Positions 18,931 to 26,796 of a stretch of DNA of 64,000 nt are shown here, one piece after another. The position numbers were made by a program, and so were the translations under genes. The notes beneath the pieces were generated by a model. It was not told where the DNA came from. It searched no databases and saw only the letters and a program-made list of their open reading frames with translations. Numbering within the stretch: position 1 is the stretch's first letter; each line of letters starts with the position of its first letter. Source of the DNA: Gammaproteobacteria bacterium (GTDB taxonomy: Bacteria > Pseudomonadota > Gammaproteobacteria > HK1); the NCBI GenBank assembly GCA_021773795.1, contig JAJFJT010000015.1, forward strand, positions 62,001 to 126,000, written 5' to 3'.

Positions 18931-20139
18931 CTAGCGGATATTGATGATGGTCTGGGTCACTTCGTCCTCGGCACGAATCATCTGTGCATTGGCCTGGAAG
19001 TTGCGCTGGGCAACAATCATATTGACCAGTTGCTCCGCCAGATCCACATTGGATTCCTCCAGTGCTCCGGCCTGCAACACCCCCAGACTCGCGGTTCCCG
19101 GCGCACCCACCAATGCCGCACCAGAGCCACCGGTTTCCGCCCAAGCAGAATCTCCAAGCGCCTGTAAGCCCTGAGGGTTACTGAAGTTTGCCAATACAAC
19201 CTGCCCCTGCGCTGTAGCCTGACCATTGGTAAAACGAGCCAATACTATTCCACCCTCGTCAATGTCAATACCGCTCAACCGACCCGTGGTAAAGCCATCC
19301 TGCACTAGGGTATTGATGCCAAATTCGGCACCAAACTGCGTGCTGCCGGTATAGTCGAAGTTCAGCGTAAAGGCCGCCGCGCCCGTAGTAGGCGTGAAGG
19401 CGCCATGTGTCGTGGGCGAACCAGCCGTCAGGGCCCCCGCATTGCTAAAAGTCAGATTCTGGACGGCAGCTGTCTGGGCATTGTCCCCATCGACACGCAG
19501 ATGGGTAGCCCAGGCATTTGCACCTGTCTTGCGATAAAACAGGGTGGCAAGATGCTCCTGACCCAGGGAATCAAATACGGTAGTGGAAACAGAGTTGTTA
19601 AAGCTATTGGGATTGGCCGGGTCAAATGCAACCGCCGGGACGGCAGCTCCGGCATCCAGATTGATACCCACCTGCACTGAGCTACTGGCCTGAGGTGGAA
19701 TATTGGCTGAACTAAACTGCAATGCCCCAAGGGCACCGCTAATCACACCGGCGGTCGCTCCAAAGGCCAACAGACGATGCCCCGTGGCATTTACCACAAA
19801 ACCATTCTTATCCACACCAAAAGTGCCCGCACGGGAATAGAGGCGGCTGCCAGCAGTATCTTCCAGGGCAAAAAATCCCTCTCCGTTGATTGCCAGATCC
19901 AGGCTGTTATCGGTAAAGGCCACGTTACCTTGGTTAAACTGTTGGGAAACTGCGGCTATCTGCACACCCTGACCAATAGCATTTTGATTGCTGCCAAGGC
20001 TCGAAGCGGCGAAAAGATCGGAAAACTGCGCTCGAGAACTCTTGAACCCGGTAGTATTTGCGTTGGCAATATTGTTGCCCGTTGCATCCAGATCCGCGGT
20101 CGCGGCGCGAATTCCACTTACTGCTATTCTGAAAGCCAT
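18931..20139 (-). CDS. flgE: Flagellar hook protein FlgE
   Basis: FlgE (402 residues) makes the hook, the flexible joint between rod and filament. The N-terminus reads MAFRIAVSGIRAATADLDAT and NNIANANTTGFKSSRAQFSDL; the C-terminus reads EESNVDLAEQLVNMIVAQRN and FQANAQMIRAEDEVTQTIINI. The hook-specific middle contains STTVFDSLGQEHLATLFYRK. It follows flgD by 26 bp. Its length is within the usual range. Confidence 0.96.
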   Translation of the reverse strand: MAFRIAVSGIRAATADLDATGNNIANANTTGFKSSRAQFSDLFAASSLGSNQNAIGQGVQIAAVSQQFNQGNVAFTDNSLDLAINGEGFFALEDTAGSRLYSRAGTFGVDKNGFVVNATGHRLLAFGATAGVISGALGALQFSSANIPPQASSSVQVGINLDAGAAVPAVAFDPANPNSFNNSVSTTVFDSLGQEHLATLFYRKTGANAWATHLRVDGDNAQTAAVQNLTFSNAGALTAGSPTTHGAFTPTTGAAAFTLNFDYTGSTQFGAEFGINTLVQDGFTTGRLSGIDIDEGGIVLARFTNGQATAQGQVVLANFSNPQGLQALGDSAWAETGGSGAALVGAPGTASLGVLQAGALEESNVDLAEQLVNMIVAQRNFQANAQMIRAEDEVTQTIINIR

Positions 20140-20165
20140 GGTCTATTCTCCTCGTTTAATCGTGC

Positions 20166-20846
20166 TTACAGCAGTTCCCGCACTTGATTCATAGCGACGG
20201 CACCCAAGCCCTTGATATTAAGGCTGATACCCTCGGCAGCGCTCCCCAGGGTGACGCTCTCCACCCGTGACACCATCAATGTCGGTAACGCCTGTACTTC
20301 ATCGTCAATAACGGCCTGAGCCTGAACACGATAGCTACCCGCGGGTGCTCTTGTTCCCTGTTCATTCAGCCCATCCCAGCTAAAACGACTCACACCCGCC
20401 GGCTGTGGACCCAGCTCGAGACGTCGCACCAATTGCCCTGCGGCATCGAATACACCAACGCTGAGTTGCCCGGTGGAACTGGCTAATTCTGCCGCCCCAC
20501 GTAGACTCGCGCCGTCTTCAAGCACACTCTGATTTCCCGCAACCAGGATATCCCGCCCCACCAGCGTGGATGCCTGCAATGCCTGGCTCGACTGCCATGA
20601 ATTGGCCAGACCACTGAGTGATTTCTCCATGCGCTGGATACCATCTACAGTAGAAAACTGCGCCACCTGGCTCATAAATTCATTACTCTCCAGCGGCTTC
20701 AAAGGATCCTGGTTTTGCAGCTGGGCCACCATGAGTGCAAAAAATTCATTCTGCCCAAGCTGCGTATTGCGTGCCGTGCCGGTTTCCGGTTGTTGAATAC
20801 CGATGCCTTCAAAACCCGGAGGCAACACTTTTGGTAACTCGTTCAT
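20166..20846 (-). CDS. flgD: Flagellar hook cap protein FlgD
   Basis: FlgD (226 residues) is the scaffold at the tip of the growing hook. The conserved N-terminal part contains LGQNEFFALMVAQLQNQDPL, KPLESNEFMSQVAQFSTVDG and IQRMEKSLSGL. The C-terminal half has the FlgD immunoglobulin-like/Tudor region, including SRFSWDGLNEQGTRAPAGSY. It lies between flgC and flgE, 9 bp after flgC. Confidence 0.95.
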   Translation of the reverse strand: MNELPKVLPPGFEGIGIQQPETGTARNTQLGQNEFFALMVAQLQNQDPLKPLESNEFMSQVAQFSTVDGIQRMEKSLSGLANSWQSSQALQASTLVGRDILVAGNQSVLEDGASLRGAAELASSTGQLSVGVFDAAGQLVRRLELGPQPAGVSRFSWDGLNEQGTRAPAGSYRVQAQAVIDDEVQALPTLMVSRVESVTLGSAAEGISLNIKGLGAVAMNQVRELL

Positions 20847-20855
20847 CTCTAGCTC

Positions 20856-21272
20856 CTAGCGTCCCATGGACAGGGTGCGCAGCAACATCTGCTTCGATGC
20901 ATTGATCACTTCCACGTTGCTCTGATAGCTCCGTGAAGCGGAAATCATATTGGCCATTTCCTCCACCACATTGACGTTGGAGCGGAAGATATAACCCTCA
21001 GCATCCGCTGCCGGATGGGCGGGCTGGTATTCCTTGGGCAAGGGTGCCTGGCTTTCCACGATGCCCTTGATTTGCACACCTACGGTAGCCTCTGATGGAT
21101 TACGTGCACCGGCCAGGGCTGCAGCAAAAACCGGGTGCCGGGCCCGATAGGTGGTCCCGACGCTGCTGCTAACGCTGTCCGCATTAGCCAGATTACTGGC
21201 GGTGACATTAAGGCGCAGCGCCTGGGCACTGAGCCCGGAACCAGCGATGTCAAATACGCTGAATAACGACAT
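20856..21272 (-). CDS. flgC: Flagellar proximal rod protein FlgC
   Basis: FlgC (138 residues) is a proximal rod subunit. It starts MSLFSVFDIAGSGLSAQALR, has LNVTASNLANADSVSSS and YRARHPVFAAAL, and ends NVNVVEEMANMISASRSYQS and NVEVINASKQMLLRTLSMGR. The start follows the flgB stop by 2 bp, so the two rod genes are tightly coupled. Confidence 0.96.
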   Translation of the reverse strand: MSLFSVFDIAGSGLSAQALRLNVTASNLANADSVSSSVGTTYRARHPVFAAALAGARNPSEATVGVQIKGIVESQAPLPKEYQPAHPAADAEGYIFRSNVNVVEEMANMISASRSYQSNVEVINASKQMLLRTLSMGR

Positions 21273-21274
21273 CT

Positions 21275-21682
21275 CTATTCACCCCGGATTGCGGTTAACA
21301 ACGAACCAGCCCGGCCTTCGGCAAAACGCAAGCTGGCCTGATAGCGTAAGGCATTTTGGGTGAAGGCCGCCTGCTCAACCTGGGTCTCCACGGTGTTGCC
21401 ATCAAGGGATGGCTGCATTGGATTACGGTAGTGAAGTGGCAGGCTCCCGGCACCACGCTGATGGGAACTGATATGACCTGCGGAACCAAGTTTGAGATGC
21501 ACGGGAGCCAAGGTTTGGCCTCCCTGAGCCGTTGCGAATATCTGCGAGAAATCTACGTCCCGGGCCTTGTATCCAGGGGTGTCTGCATTAGCCAGATTGG
21601 CGGCAAGCACCTCGGCGCGCTGACTTCTCAGCATCATTGCCTGGGCGTGTATTCCAAATATTTTGTCTGCTACGAGTGGCAC
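21275..21682 (-). CDS. flgB: Flagellar proximal rod protein FlgB
   Basis: The likely start is GTG 21682 (MPLVADKIFGIHAQAMMLRS), with GGAG 9 bp upstream; the frame is open 63 bp further but that stretch contains the sigma-54 promoter and leader. The product is 135 residues, the usual FlgB length. The family pattern is AEVLAANLANADTPGYKARD and VDFSQIF, with C-terminal ETQVEQAAFTQNALRYQASL. It is the first gene of the flgBCDEFGHIJKL series. Confidence 0.94.
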   Translation of the reverse strand: MPLVADKIFGIHAQAMMLRSQRAEVLAANLANADTPGYKARDVDFSQIFATAQGGQTLAPVHLKLGSAGHISSHQRGAGSLPLHYRNPMQPSLDGNTVETQVEQAAFTQNALRYQASLRFAEGRAGSLLTAIRGE

Positions 21683-21720
21683 CGATTCGATCTCCAACTG
21701 TCTTTCCTGGGAAATGTAAC

Positions 21721-21737
21721 AGCAGAAACCGTGCCAA
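21721..21737 (-). promoter_or_regulatory. Sigma-54 promoter of the flgB operon
   Basis: On the minus strand TTGGCACGGTTTCTGCT has GG and GC exactly ten bases apart and a nearly perfect -24 element (TTGGCACG). The predicted start is near 21711, some 30 nt ahead of the flgB GTG start. This places flgB to flgL in the middle class controlled by RpoN with FleQ/FleR. Confidence 0.85.
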
Positions 21738-21879
21738 CCCCGCAAAGCCAGCTATTGGGCTGCTTTGGGGCGGAACTCGGGTGTATTAGATGGTGTCGGG
21801 GGCAAAACCCTGCCTTTGACGGCAAGCGCATGCCGGCCAGGAGCCTATGAGAACTCAGATGATGGTAGCGGAGGAAGCG

Positions 21880-22704
21880 TTAAAGGGGACGATAGACCTG
21901 GGCGCGGCCAAGACGCTCTGATCTGTAGTTACTGACCCCTTCGGGCATCACCTCGGTAGATCCCAGAAACAAATAGCCACCCCGATTGAGGACCCGATGC
22001 ATACGCTCAAGGATGTCGCATTTACGTTCACGAGAGAAATAAATGAGGATGTTGCGGCAGAAGATCACATCCACTTTACCCACCACACCATAGGGATGCA
22101 GCAGGTTCAGATCCCGAAAGCGAATGCGATTGCGAACTGCTGAGCATATTTTTTCACCCCTGCCATGGGAGACAAAAAAACGCTGCCGGAATTCCTTCGA
22201 TAAACCTCGGCGCAACTGGGTCTCGGAATATTCAGCCTTTCGCGCCTCAGCCAGTATAGTGGCTGAGATATCGGTGGCAATAAGCTCTGCATCCAGACTC
22301 GCTCCACCCAGCTGGGTACGGCGAAATTCCTCCACCAACATGCTGATAGAGTAGGGTTCCTGCCCGGAGGAACAGGCCGCCGACCAGATGCGAGCCTTTT
22401 TGCCAAGCTTGGAAAAATCTTTGAACACTACCTCGCTAAGGGCTTTATAGGGATGTTCATCACGAAACCAGCTGGTTTCATTCGTGGTCATGGCATCAAC
22501 CACCCGAACCCGCAGCCCCGCCGGCCGGCCGCTTTTTAGATGCTCGACCAGTTGCCGCAGGGAAACGGCGCCACATTCACGCATGATCCCCTGTAGCCGA
22601 CTTTTAATAAGGTAAGCCTTGTCATCCCCAAAACGAATGCCGCACAGGGGCTCCAGATAGCTTTGAAAACACTGGTAATCACTAGTGGTGCCCGACCCTG
22701 ACAT
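21880..22704 (-). CDS. cheR: Chemotaxis protein methyltransferase CheR
   Basis: CheR (274 residues from ATG 22704, with AAGGAA six bases before it) transfers methyl groups from S-adenosylmethionine to glutamates of chemoreceptors. The N-terminal helical domain precedes the Rossmann-like methyltransferase: NETSWFRDEHPYKAL, then RIWSAACSSGQEPYSISML (the SAM loop), DLNLLHPYGVVGKVDVIFCR and NILIYFSRE, and the end GYLFLGSTEVMPEGVSNY. It sits between cheV and flgB, the cheV-cheR-flgB order known from Pseudomonas. Confidence 0.95.
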   Translation of the reverse strand: MSGSGTTSDYQCFQSYLEPLCGIRFGDDKAYLIKSRLQGIMRECGAVSLRQLVEHLKSGRPAGLRVRVVDAMTTNETSWFRDEHPYKALSEVVFKDFSKLGKKARIWSAACSSGQEPYSISMLVEEFRRTQLGGASLDAELIATDISATILAEARKAEYSETQLRRGLSKEFRQRFFVSHGRGEKICSAVRNRIRFRDLNLLHPYGVVGKVDVIFCRNILIYFSRERKCDILERMHRVLNRGGYLFLGSTEVMPEGVSNYRSERLGRAQVYRPL

Positions 22705-22787
22705 TATTATTTCCTTCACGTGGCGCCCAAGGGAGCATGGCGACGGGCCGGCATTATCACACGAGTACAGCCGCTCCGCTTGTGCTC

Positions 22788-23732
22788 TCAGGAAGCGTCT
22801 CCGGAAACGCCGAAAATAGCATCAAAACAAGTGCGCACGGCGCCCGCCAGTTCATCGGGACTGAACTTGGGAAGAAATTTATCAGCGCCCACTTTCCGAA
22901 TCATCGCCTCATTAAAGGCACCACTCAGGGATGAGTGCAAAAGTACGTGGAGTTTTCCTAAAGCAGGATCTGTCTTGATTCTGTCACACAGGGTGTAACC
23001 ATCCATCTCCGGCATCTCTATATCCGAAATCACCAGACCAACCTTCTTATCCAAGCGACCCTCCTCGACCCAGGCACGCAGTAAACCCAGCGCCTCACGG
23101 CCATCCTTCGCCAGCTCGTAGGCAACCCCCATCTGCTCTAGCGTGCGAGCAATTTGATTGCGCGCAACCAGAGAATCATCAACCACCAGAGCGTGCTGAG
23201 CACTACCATCGCTCACCGTCACTTCATCAAGAACTGTTTCCGATATCCCCTCATTGACCCCGATAATTTCTGAAAACACCTTCTCAACATCGATAATTTC
23301 CACTAAGTCCTCATCCACTTGAGTAATGGCAGTGAGATAATTTGCCTCACCCAAACCTGGCGGCGGTGGTTGAATGGCCTCCCAGTTCACATTAATGATC
23401 TGGTCTACCGTGCTTACCAGTAGGCCTTGTACCGAGCGATTAAATTCAGCGATCATCAAAAATCCGTCTTCAGGGTTGGACAGTGGCGTACCGCCGATGG
23501 CAGAGCTCAAATCGATCACCGGAAAATTACTTTCTCGTACCCGGGCAACACCACACACCGCCGGACTTGCACCGGGCATTTTCATCAGAGAAGGACAGGT
23601 CACCACCTCGCGTATTTTGAAAACATTGATACCGAAGCGTTGGGAGGTGCCGAGTCGAAAGAGCAAAAGCTCCAGCCGGTTCTCGCCTGCCATTTGTGTG
23701 CGCTGATCGATGTCGTGTAATAGGTCAGCCAT
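22788..23732 (-). CDS. cheV: Chemotaxis coupling protein CheV
   Basis: ATG 23732 (MADLLHDIDQRTQMAGENR) with GAGAAG just upstream gives 314 residues. An N-terminal CheW-like domain (LELLLFRLGTSQRFGINVFK, REVVTCPSLMKMPGAS, VRESNFPVIDLSSAIGG) is followed by a receiver domain with phosphoacceptor Asp in LVISDIEMPEMDGYTL. CheV couples receptors to CheA and may act as a phosphate sink in adaptation. A strong sigma-28 promoter lies just upstream, so it is a late gene. Confidence 0.95.
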   Translation of the reverse strand: MADLLHDIDQRTQMAGENRLELLLFRLGTSQRFGINVFKIREVVTCPSLMKMPGASPAVCGVARVRESNFPVIDLSSAIGGTPLSNPEDGFLMIAEFNRSVQGLLVSTVDQIINVNWEAIQPPPPGLGEANYLTAITQVDEDLVEIIDVEKVFSEIIGVNEGISETVLDEVTVSDGSAQHALVVDDSLVARNQIARTLEQMGVAYELAKDGREALGLLRAWVEEGRLDKKVGLVISDIEMPEMDGYTLCDRIKTDPALGKLHVLLHSSLSGAFNEAMIRKVGADKFLPKFSPDELAGAVRTCFDAIFGVSGDAS

Positions 23733-23764
23733 AATTTCTTCTCTCCCACTTGAGTACAGCGCCT

Positions 23765-23791
23765 GTTTCGGCCCCAGCAGCCACAACTTTA
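23765..23791 (-). promoter_or_regulatory. Sigma-28 promoter of cheV
   Basis: On the minus strand TAAAGTTG (23784-23791) and GCCGAAAC (23765-23772) are separated by exactly 11 bp, matching the FliA consensus at 13 of 16 positions. It lies 33 bp ahead of the cheV start and back to back with the flgA promoter on the other strand. Confidence 0.85.
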
Positions 23792-23803
23792 AAAATATAA
23801 TCC

Positions 23804-23819
23804 TGGCATGACTCATGCA
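23804..23819 (+). promoter_or_regulatory. Sigma-54 promoter of flgA
   Basis: TGGCATGACTCATGCA has GG and GC ten bases apart (23805-23806 and 23817-23818). The predicted start near 23830 leaves a leader of about 38 nt to the flgA ATG. The -12 half (ATGC instead of TTGC) is one base off. Confidence 0.7.
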
Positions 23820-23867
23820 TGATATTTCCCTGAGAGCCACTAACAGCCATTCAGGAGAAATTAGCCA

Positions 23868-24557
23868 ATGCGTGCATTCTTTGCTCTGACACTCGCCCTG
23901 TTAATGCCGGCAAGTGGTGCCATGGCCAATCAATCGCTAAGCCATATCAGAGAGACGGTAGAGGACTTTCTGCTCCAGGATCTATCCCCCCGGGATGGGG
24001 AAATTCGAGTGGAAGTTATCCCACCGGACCGGCGTCTACAGTTGAGCGCCTGCAACCATCGCCTGAAACTGTTTCTACCTCCGGGAAGCCGGAAACACGG
24101 CAATATAATTGTTGGTGTACGTTGCCTGCAGCCCAAACCCTGGAAGCTCTACGTAGCGGCCAATGTTCGCCACTACCGTGAGGTGGTCGTGTTGGATAAG
24201 GCCCTGGCACGCGGCGAAAAAATAACCAAACGGCACTTGCGCCTGGAAAAACGTGACATCGGTATTGTAGGCGCCGCCTATAGCCAAACGGCAGATGCCC
24301 TGCTCGGGATGCATGTGCAACGAAACCTGCCTGCCGGATTTGTACTCCACAGGGGCGTCTTGACAGTCCCTCGATTGATAAGCCGAGGCGAACAAATAGA
24401 TTTGCTCGCTAACCTGGGCGGCATTAGCGTACGCATGAAGGGCACCGCACTTGCCAACGGCGCACGAGGGGAACGTATCACGGCAAAAAACAGGAGTTCC
24501 GGACGCGTGGTGGAAGGCATCGTAAGTGAACGCGGGATCTTGCGCATCAGCATGTAG
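23868..24557 (+). CDS. flgA: Flagellar P-ring assembly chaperone FlgA
   Basis: FlgA (229 residues) is the periplasmic chaperone for FlgI. A signal peptide (MRAFFALTLALLMPASGAMA) precedes the mature protein; AGGAG lies upstream of ATG 23868. The N-terminal half has VEVIPPDRRLQLSACNHRL and the C-terminal half is a SAF-type domain (KALARGEKITKRHLRLEKRD, GMHVQRNLPAGFVLHRGVL). It is divergent from cheV and leads the flgAMN set. Confidence 0.95.
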   Translation: MRAFFALTLALLMPASGAMANQSLSHIRETVEDFLLQDLSPRDGEIRVEVIPPDRRLQLSACNHRLKLFLPPGSRKHGNIIVGVRCLQPKPWKLYVAANVRHYREVVVLDKALARGEKITKRHLRLEKRDIGIVGAAYSQTADALLGMHVQRNLPAGFVLHRGVLTVPRLISRGEQIDLLANLGGISVRMKGTALANGARGERITAKNRSSGRVVEGIVSERGILRISM

Positions 24558-24577
24558 TACTCAAACATTGCTATATT

Positions 24578-24605
24578 TAAAGTTTTCCGCACCAATGGCC
24601 GCTAA
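24578..24605 (+). promoter_or_regulatory. Sigma-28 promoter of flgM
   Basis: TAAAGTTT (24578-24585, perfect) and GCCGCTAA (24598-24605) are 12 bp apart, one more than ideal but within the tolerated range. It lies 58 bp ahead of flgM, so FliA would drive synthesis of its own inhibitor. Confidence 0.75.
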
Positions 24606-24663
24606 AGTCTATAGGCTTAGCTTTAACAATTAATCTGCATTCAGACTCGGACAAGAGATATCA

Positions 24664-24984
24664 ATGTCAAATGAAATCAAAGGGATAAGCGGTCGCCGCC
24701 TTCCAGCCTCAAGCTCACGCGGAGCGGCTGTGTCGGCCGGACGAAGTGCTGGTGCAGGCAAGGGCACCTCATCCGGGGGTACCGCGGCTGCAGACACCCT
24801 CAGCCTTACCTCAACAGCGGCGAAACTACAGCAACTGGAGGAAAGCCTGCGCAGCATCCCGGTGGTTGACGCTGCGCATGTAGCCGAGACCCGACAAGCC
24901 ATTGTGGAGGGACGTTACGAGGTAGATCCCCAGCAGCTGGCAGATCATCTAATCCAGTTTGAGAGCCGACTCCATGGCGCCTAA
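24664..24984 (+). CDS. flgM: Anti-sigma-28 factor FlgM
   Basis: FlgM (106 residues) holds sigma-28 inactive until it is exported through the finished hook. The N-terminal half is disordered (Ser/Gly/Ala-rich) and the C-terminal half has the sigma-binding helices: DTLSLTSTAAKLQQLEESLR, VDAAHVAETRQAIVEGRYEV and DPQQLADHLIQFESRL. It is followed by flgN with an 11-bp overlap. Confidence 0.93.
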   Translation: MSNEIKGISGRRLPASSSRGAAVSAGRSAGAGKGTSSGGTAAADTLSLTSTAAKLQQLEESLRSIPVVDAAHVAETRQAIVEGRYEVDPQQLADHLIQFESRLHGA

Positions 24985-25471
24985 TCCAGACATCCGGCAT
25001 CCTCCATTTGCCCAACTTCGAAATATTCTGGAGCGGGAAATTGTCGGCGCAACAACACTGCTTCGTTTACTTCATGCGGAGCAGGGGCTTCTGCAACACA
25101 GCCAATTTTCCGGGCTGCCGGCAACGGCGAAAAAGAAAGAAGTGGAAATCACTGACCTCAATGCACTTGCTCGTGAACAGGGGGCCCTGCTCCGGGAACT
25201 GGGCATTACTGATGCTAGTGATAGCATCGTCCGCCGACTTTTTGCCCCACCAGGCATGCGCGAGCTGCGCATAAAATGGGAAGTATTACTGGGGCTGCTC
25301 CAGGACTGCCAACGACAGAATCAAATTAATGGCCAGGCTCTTGAACTGGGGCGCCAGCACAACAACAGGGCACTTGCCCTGCTGTTTGGAAATAACGATG
25401 CAGATAGCACCTATTCGCGTGACGGTGCTCGCCCTGCCATTTCTCCTAGCCGCTATACCGCTCTGGCTTAG
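24974..25471 (+). CDS. flgN: Flagellar export chaperone FlgN
   Basis: Start ATG 24974 (MAPNPDIRHPPF) overlaps the end of flgM by 11 bp. The 165-residue product is helical, with ILEREIVGATTLLRLLHAEQ near the start and a heptad-rich C-terminus, as in FlgN, the chaperone for FlgK and FlgL. Sequence conservation in this family is low; position after flgM makes the call. Its 3' end overlaps the convergent transferase gene by 26 bp. Confidence 0.88.
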   Translation: MAPNPDIRHPPFAQLRNILEREIVGATTLLRLLHAEQGLLQHSQFSGLPATAKKKEVEITDLNALAREQGALLRELGITDASDSIVRRLFAPPGMRELRIKWEVLLGLLQDCQRQNQINGQALELGRQHNNRALALLFGNNDADSTYSRDGARPAISPSRYTALA

Positions 25472-26105
25472 GGAAGCTCTGATATTCTGGCCAACCTAGG
25501 GGTAAGGCCTCCAGATCCGCTGGACGATCAATATCTCGTTTTGGTGCCAACTCGACTCGGTGCAAGGCTGAATCGGTCAACTTGTCCCGGGTTTCAGCCA
25601 GCACTGTCTCACTGCCCCAGCTTATATCCTGGAAGATCCGGGGGGCAGCTTCACGCAGACCAATCAGGCAATACCCCCCATCCTCAGTAGGTCCCAATAC
25701 GCTATCCACTCCGTCGCGCAACGCCCTGGCCAGCTGCTGAAGATCTTTGGTACGAATACCAGGGCAATCACTGCCCACCAGGATTGCCCCGGAATAAGCA
25801 GGCAAGACCGCATCAAAGGCAGCCGCCATACGCTTACCAAGATCAACACCTTGCTGAAGACGCAATTCCAGTGGGTAACGCTGAGCCAGAGTGGCAAAGC
25901 ATGAGTGTTCTGTGGTCGGGGTGGCATATAGAAACACCGGCCCCACAGCGGCGTGATGAGCGACACCAACCACATGCTTAAGCATCCGACTATGCAGTCG
26001 TGCCGCACCCTCGGGCCCCAGCGCAGGAATCAACCGACGTTTCGATTTTCCGGCAATTGGAGCCCGGGCAAAGATGAGTATTGGAATGTCTTCCATGCTA
26101 TCCAT
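25446..26105 (-). CDS. TIGR04282-type glycosyltransferase-like protein of the arsenosugar cluster
   Basis: The 219-residue protein has a nucleotide-sugar transferase fold of the DUF2064 type: ILIFARAPIAGKSKRRLIPA at the start, GAILVGSDCPGIRTKDLQQL and DSVLGPTEDGGYCLIGLREA. Proteins of this family are regularly encoded with the radical SAM protein ArsS and a second transferase (TIGR04283), and the set is implicated in arsenosugar biosynthesis. All three occur here in one coupled unit. The exact substrate is not known from sequence. An in-frame ATG at 26096 is an alternative start; the start region overlaps the upstream gene by up to 8 bp. Confidence 0.82.
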   Translation of the reverse strand: MDSMEDIPILIFARAPIAGKSKRRLIPALGPEGAARLHSRMLKHVVGVAHHAAVGPVFLYATPTTEHSCFATLAQRYPLELRLQQGVDLGKRMAAAFDAVLPAYSGAILVGSDCPGIRTKDLQQLARALRDGVDSVLGPTEDGGYCLIGLREAAPRIFQDISWGSETVLAETRDKLTDSALHRVELAPKRDIDRPADLEALPLGWPEYQSFPKPERYSG

Positions 26106-26796
26106 ATCGGCGTGCGAGTCCGGCAGGATCCCTGCCCAAGGCGTAAGACAGACGCAGCCACCACATGAGAAAAACTGTACGTATCACGCCATGCTCTTCC
26201 CAGCGACGGCTGGAGGTGACTACTCTTTCCCGGAGACAAAGGGGAGGTGCAAGAGACTTCAACGCACGACTCATACCGATATCTTCCATTAGCGGAATAT
26301 CCGGAAAACCCTTTACCTCGAAAAAGGCATTTCGGGTCAGAAAAATAGCCTGATCACCGGTGGCGATACCGCTCAATCGTGAGCGCAAGTTGATAAAAAC
26401 TTCCACCACGCGTAACAACGGCTGAGCACCAGAGAGTTTCACATCAAAGCGTCCCCAGCAGCGTCCGGGAAGTTCCAGGCCCTGCTGTACCCGCTTCAGT
26501 GCCCCAGCGGGCAAGCGGGTGTCGGCGTGGAGAAAGAGCAGTATCTCAGAACGAGCCACTGCCGCCCCGGCATTCATCTGGCGACCACGTCCTCGTCCGG
26601 ATAGCACCATCTGGTCAGCTAAAGGTTCGGCCACAGTCTGAGTGCCATCCTCACTGCCGCCGTCGCAAACGATGACCTCTACACCCTGAGCCCGTAACGC
26701 CTGCAAGGCCTCCAGGGTGTCAACGATGCTTTCTTCTTCGTTAAGAACGGGAATGATGATTGAATAGCGAGGTGCCTGATAGTCCCCTTCGCTCAA
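26098..26796 (-). CDS. TIGR04283-type glycosyltransferase (family 2) of the arsenosugar cluster
   Basis: A GT-A fold, family 2 transferase of about 232 residues: YSIIIPVLNEEESIVDTLEA, VEVIVCDGGSEDGTQTVAE, GRGRGRQMNAGAAVARSEIL and LFLHADTRLPAGA, where the HAD stretch supplies the metal-binding motif. No ATG is available near the start: TTG 26796, with GGTGGGG about 7 bp upstream, fits best; TTG 26814 is the other option. It starts at the end of arsS, so the genes are coupled. Members of this family accompany ArsS. Confidence 0.82.
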   Translation of the reverse strand: MSEGDYQAPRYSIIIPVLNEEESIVDTLEALQALRAQGVEVIVCDGGSEDGTQTVAEPLADQMVLSGRGRGRQMNAGAAVARSEILLFLHADTRLPAGALKRVQQGLELPGRCWGRFDVKLSGAQPLLRVVEVFINLRSRLSGIATGDQAIFLTRNAFFEVKGFPDIPLMEDIGMSRALKSLAPPLCLRERVVTSSRRWEEHGVIRTVFLMWWLRLSYALGRDPAGLARRYG

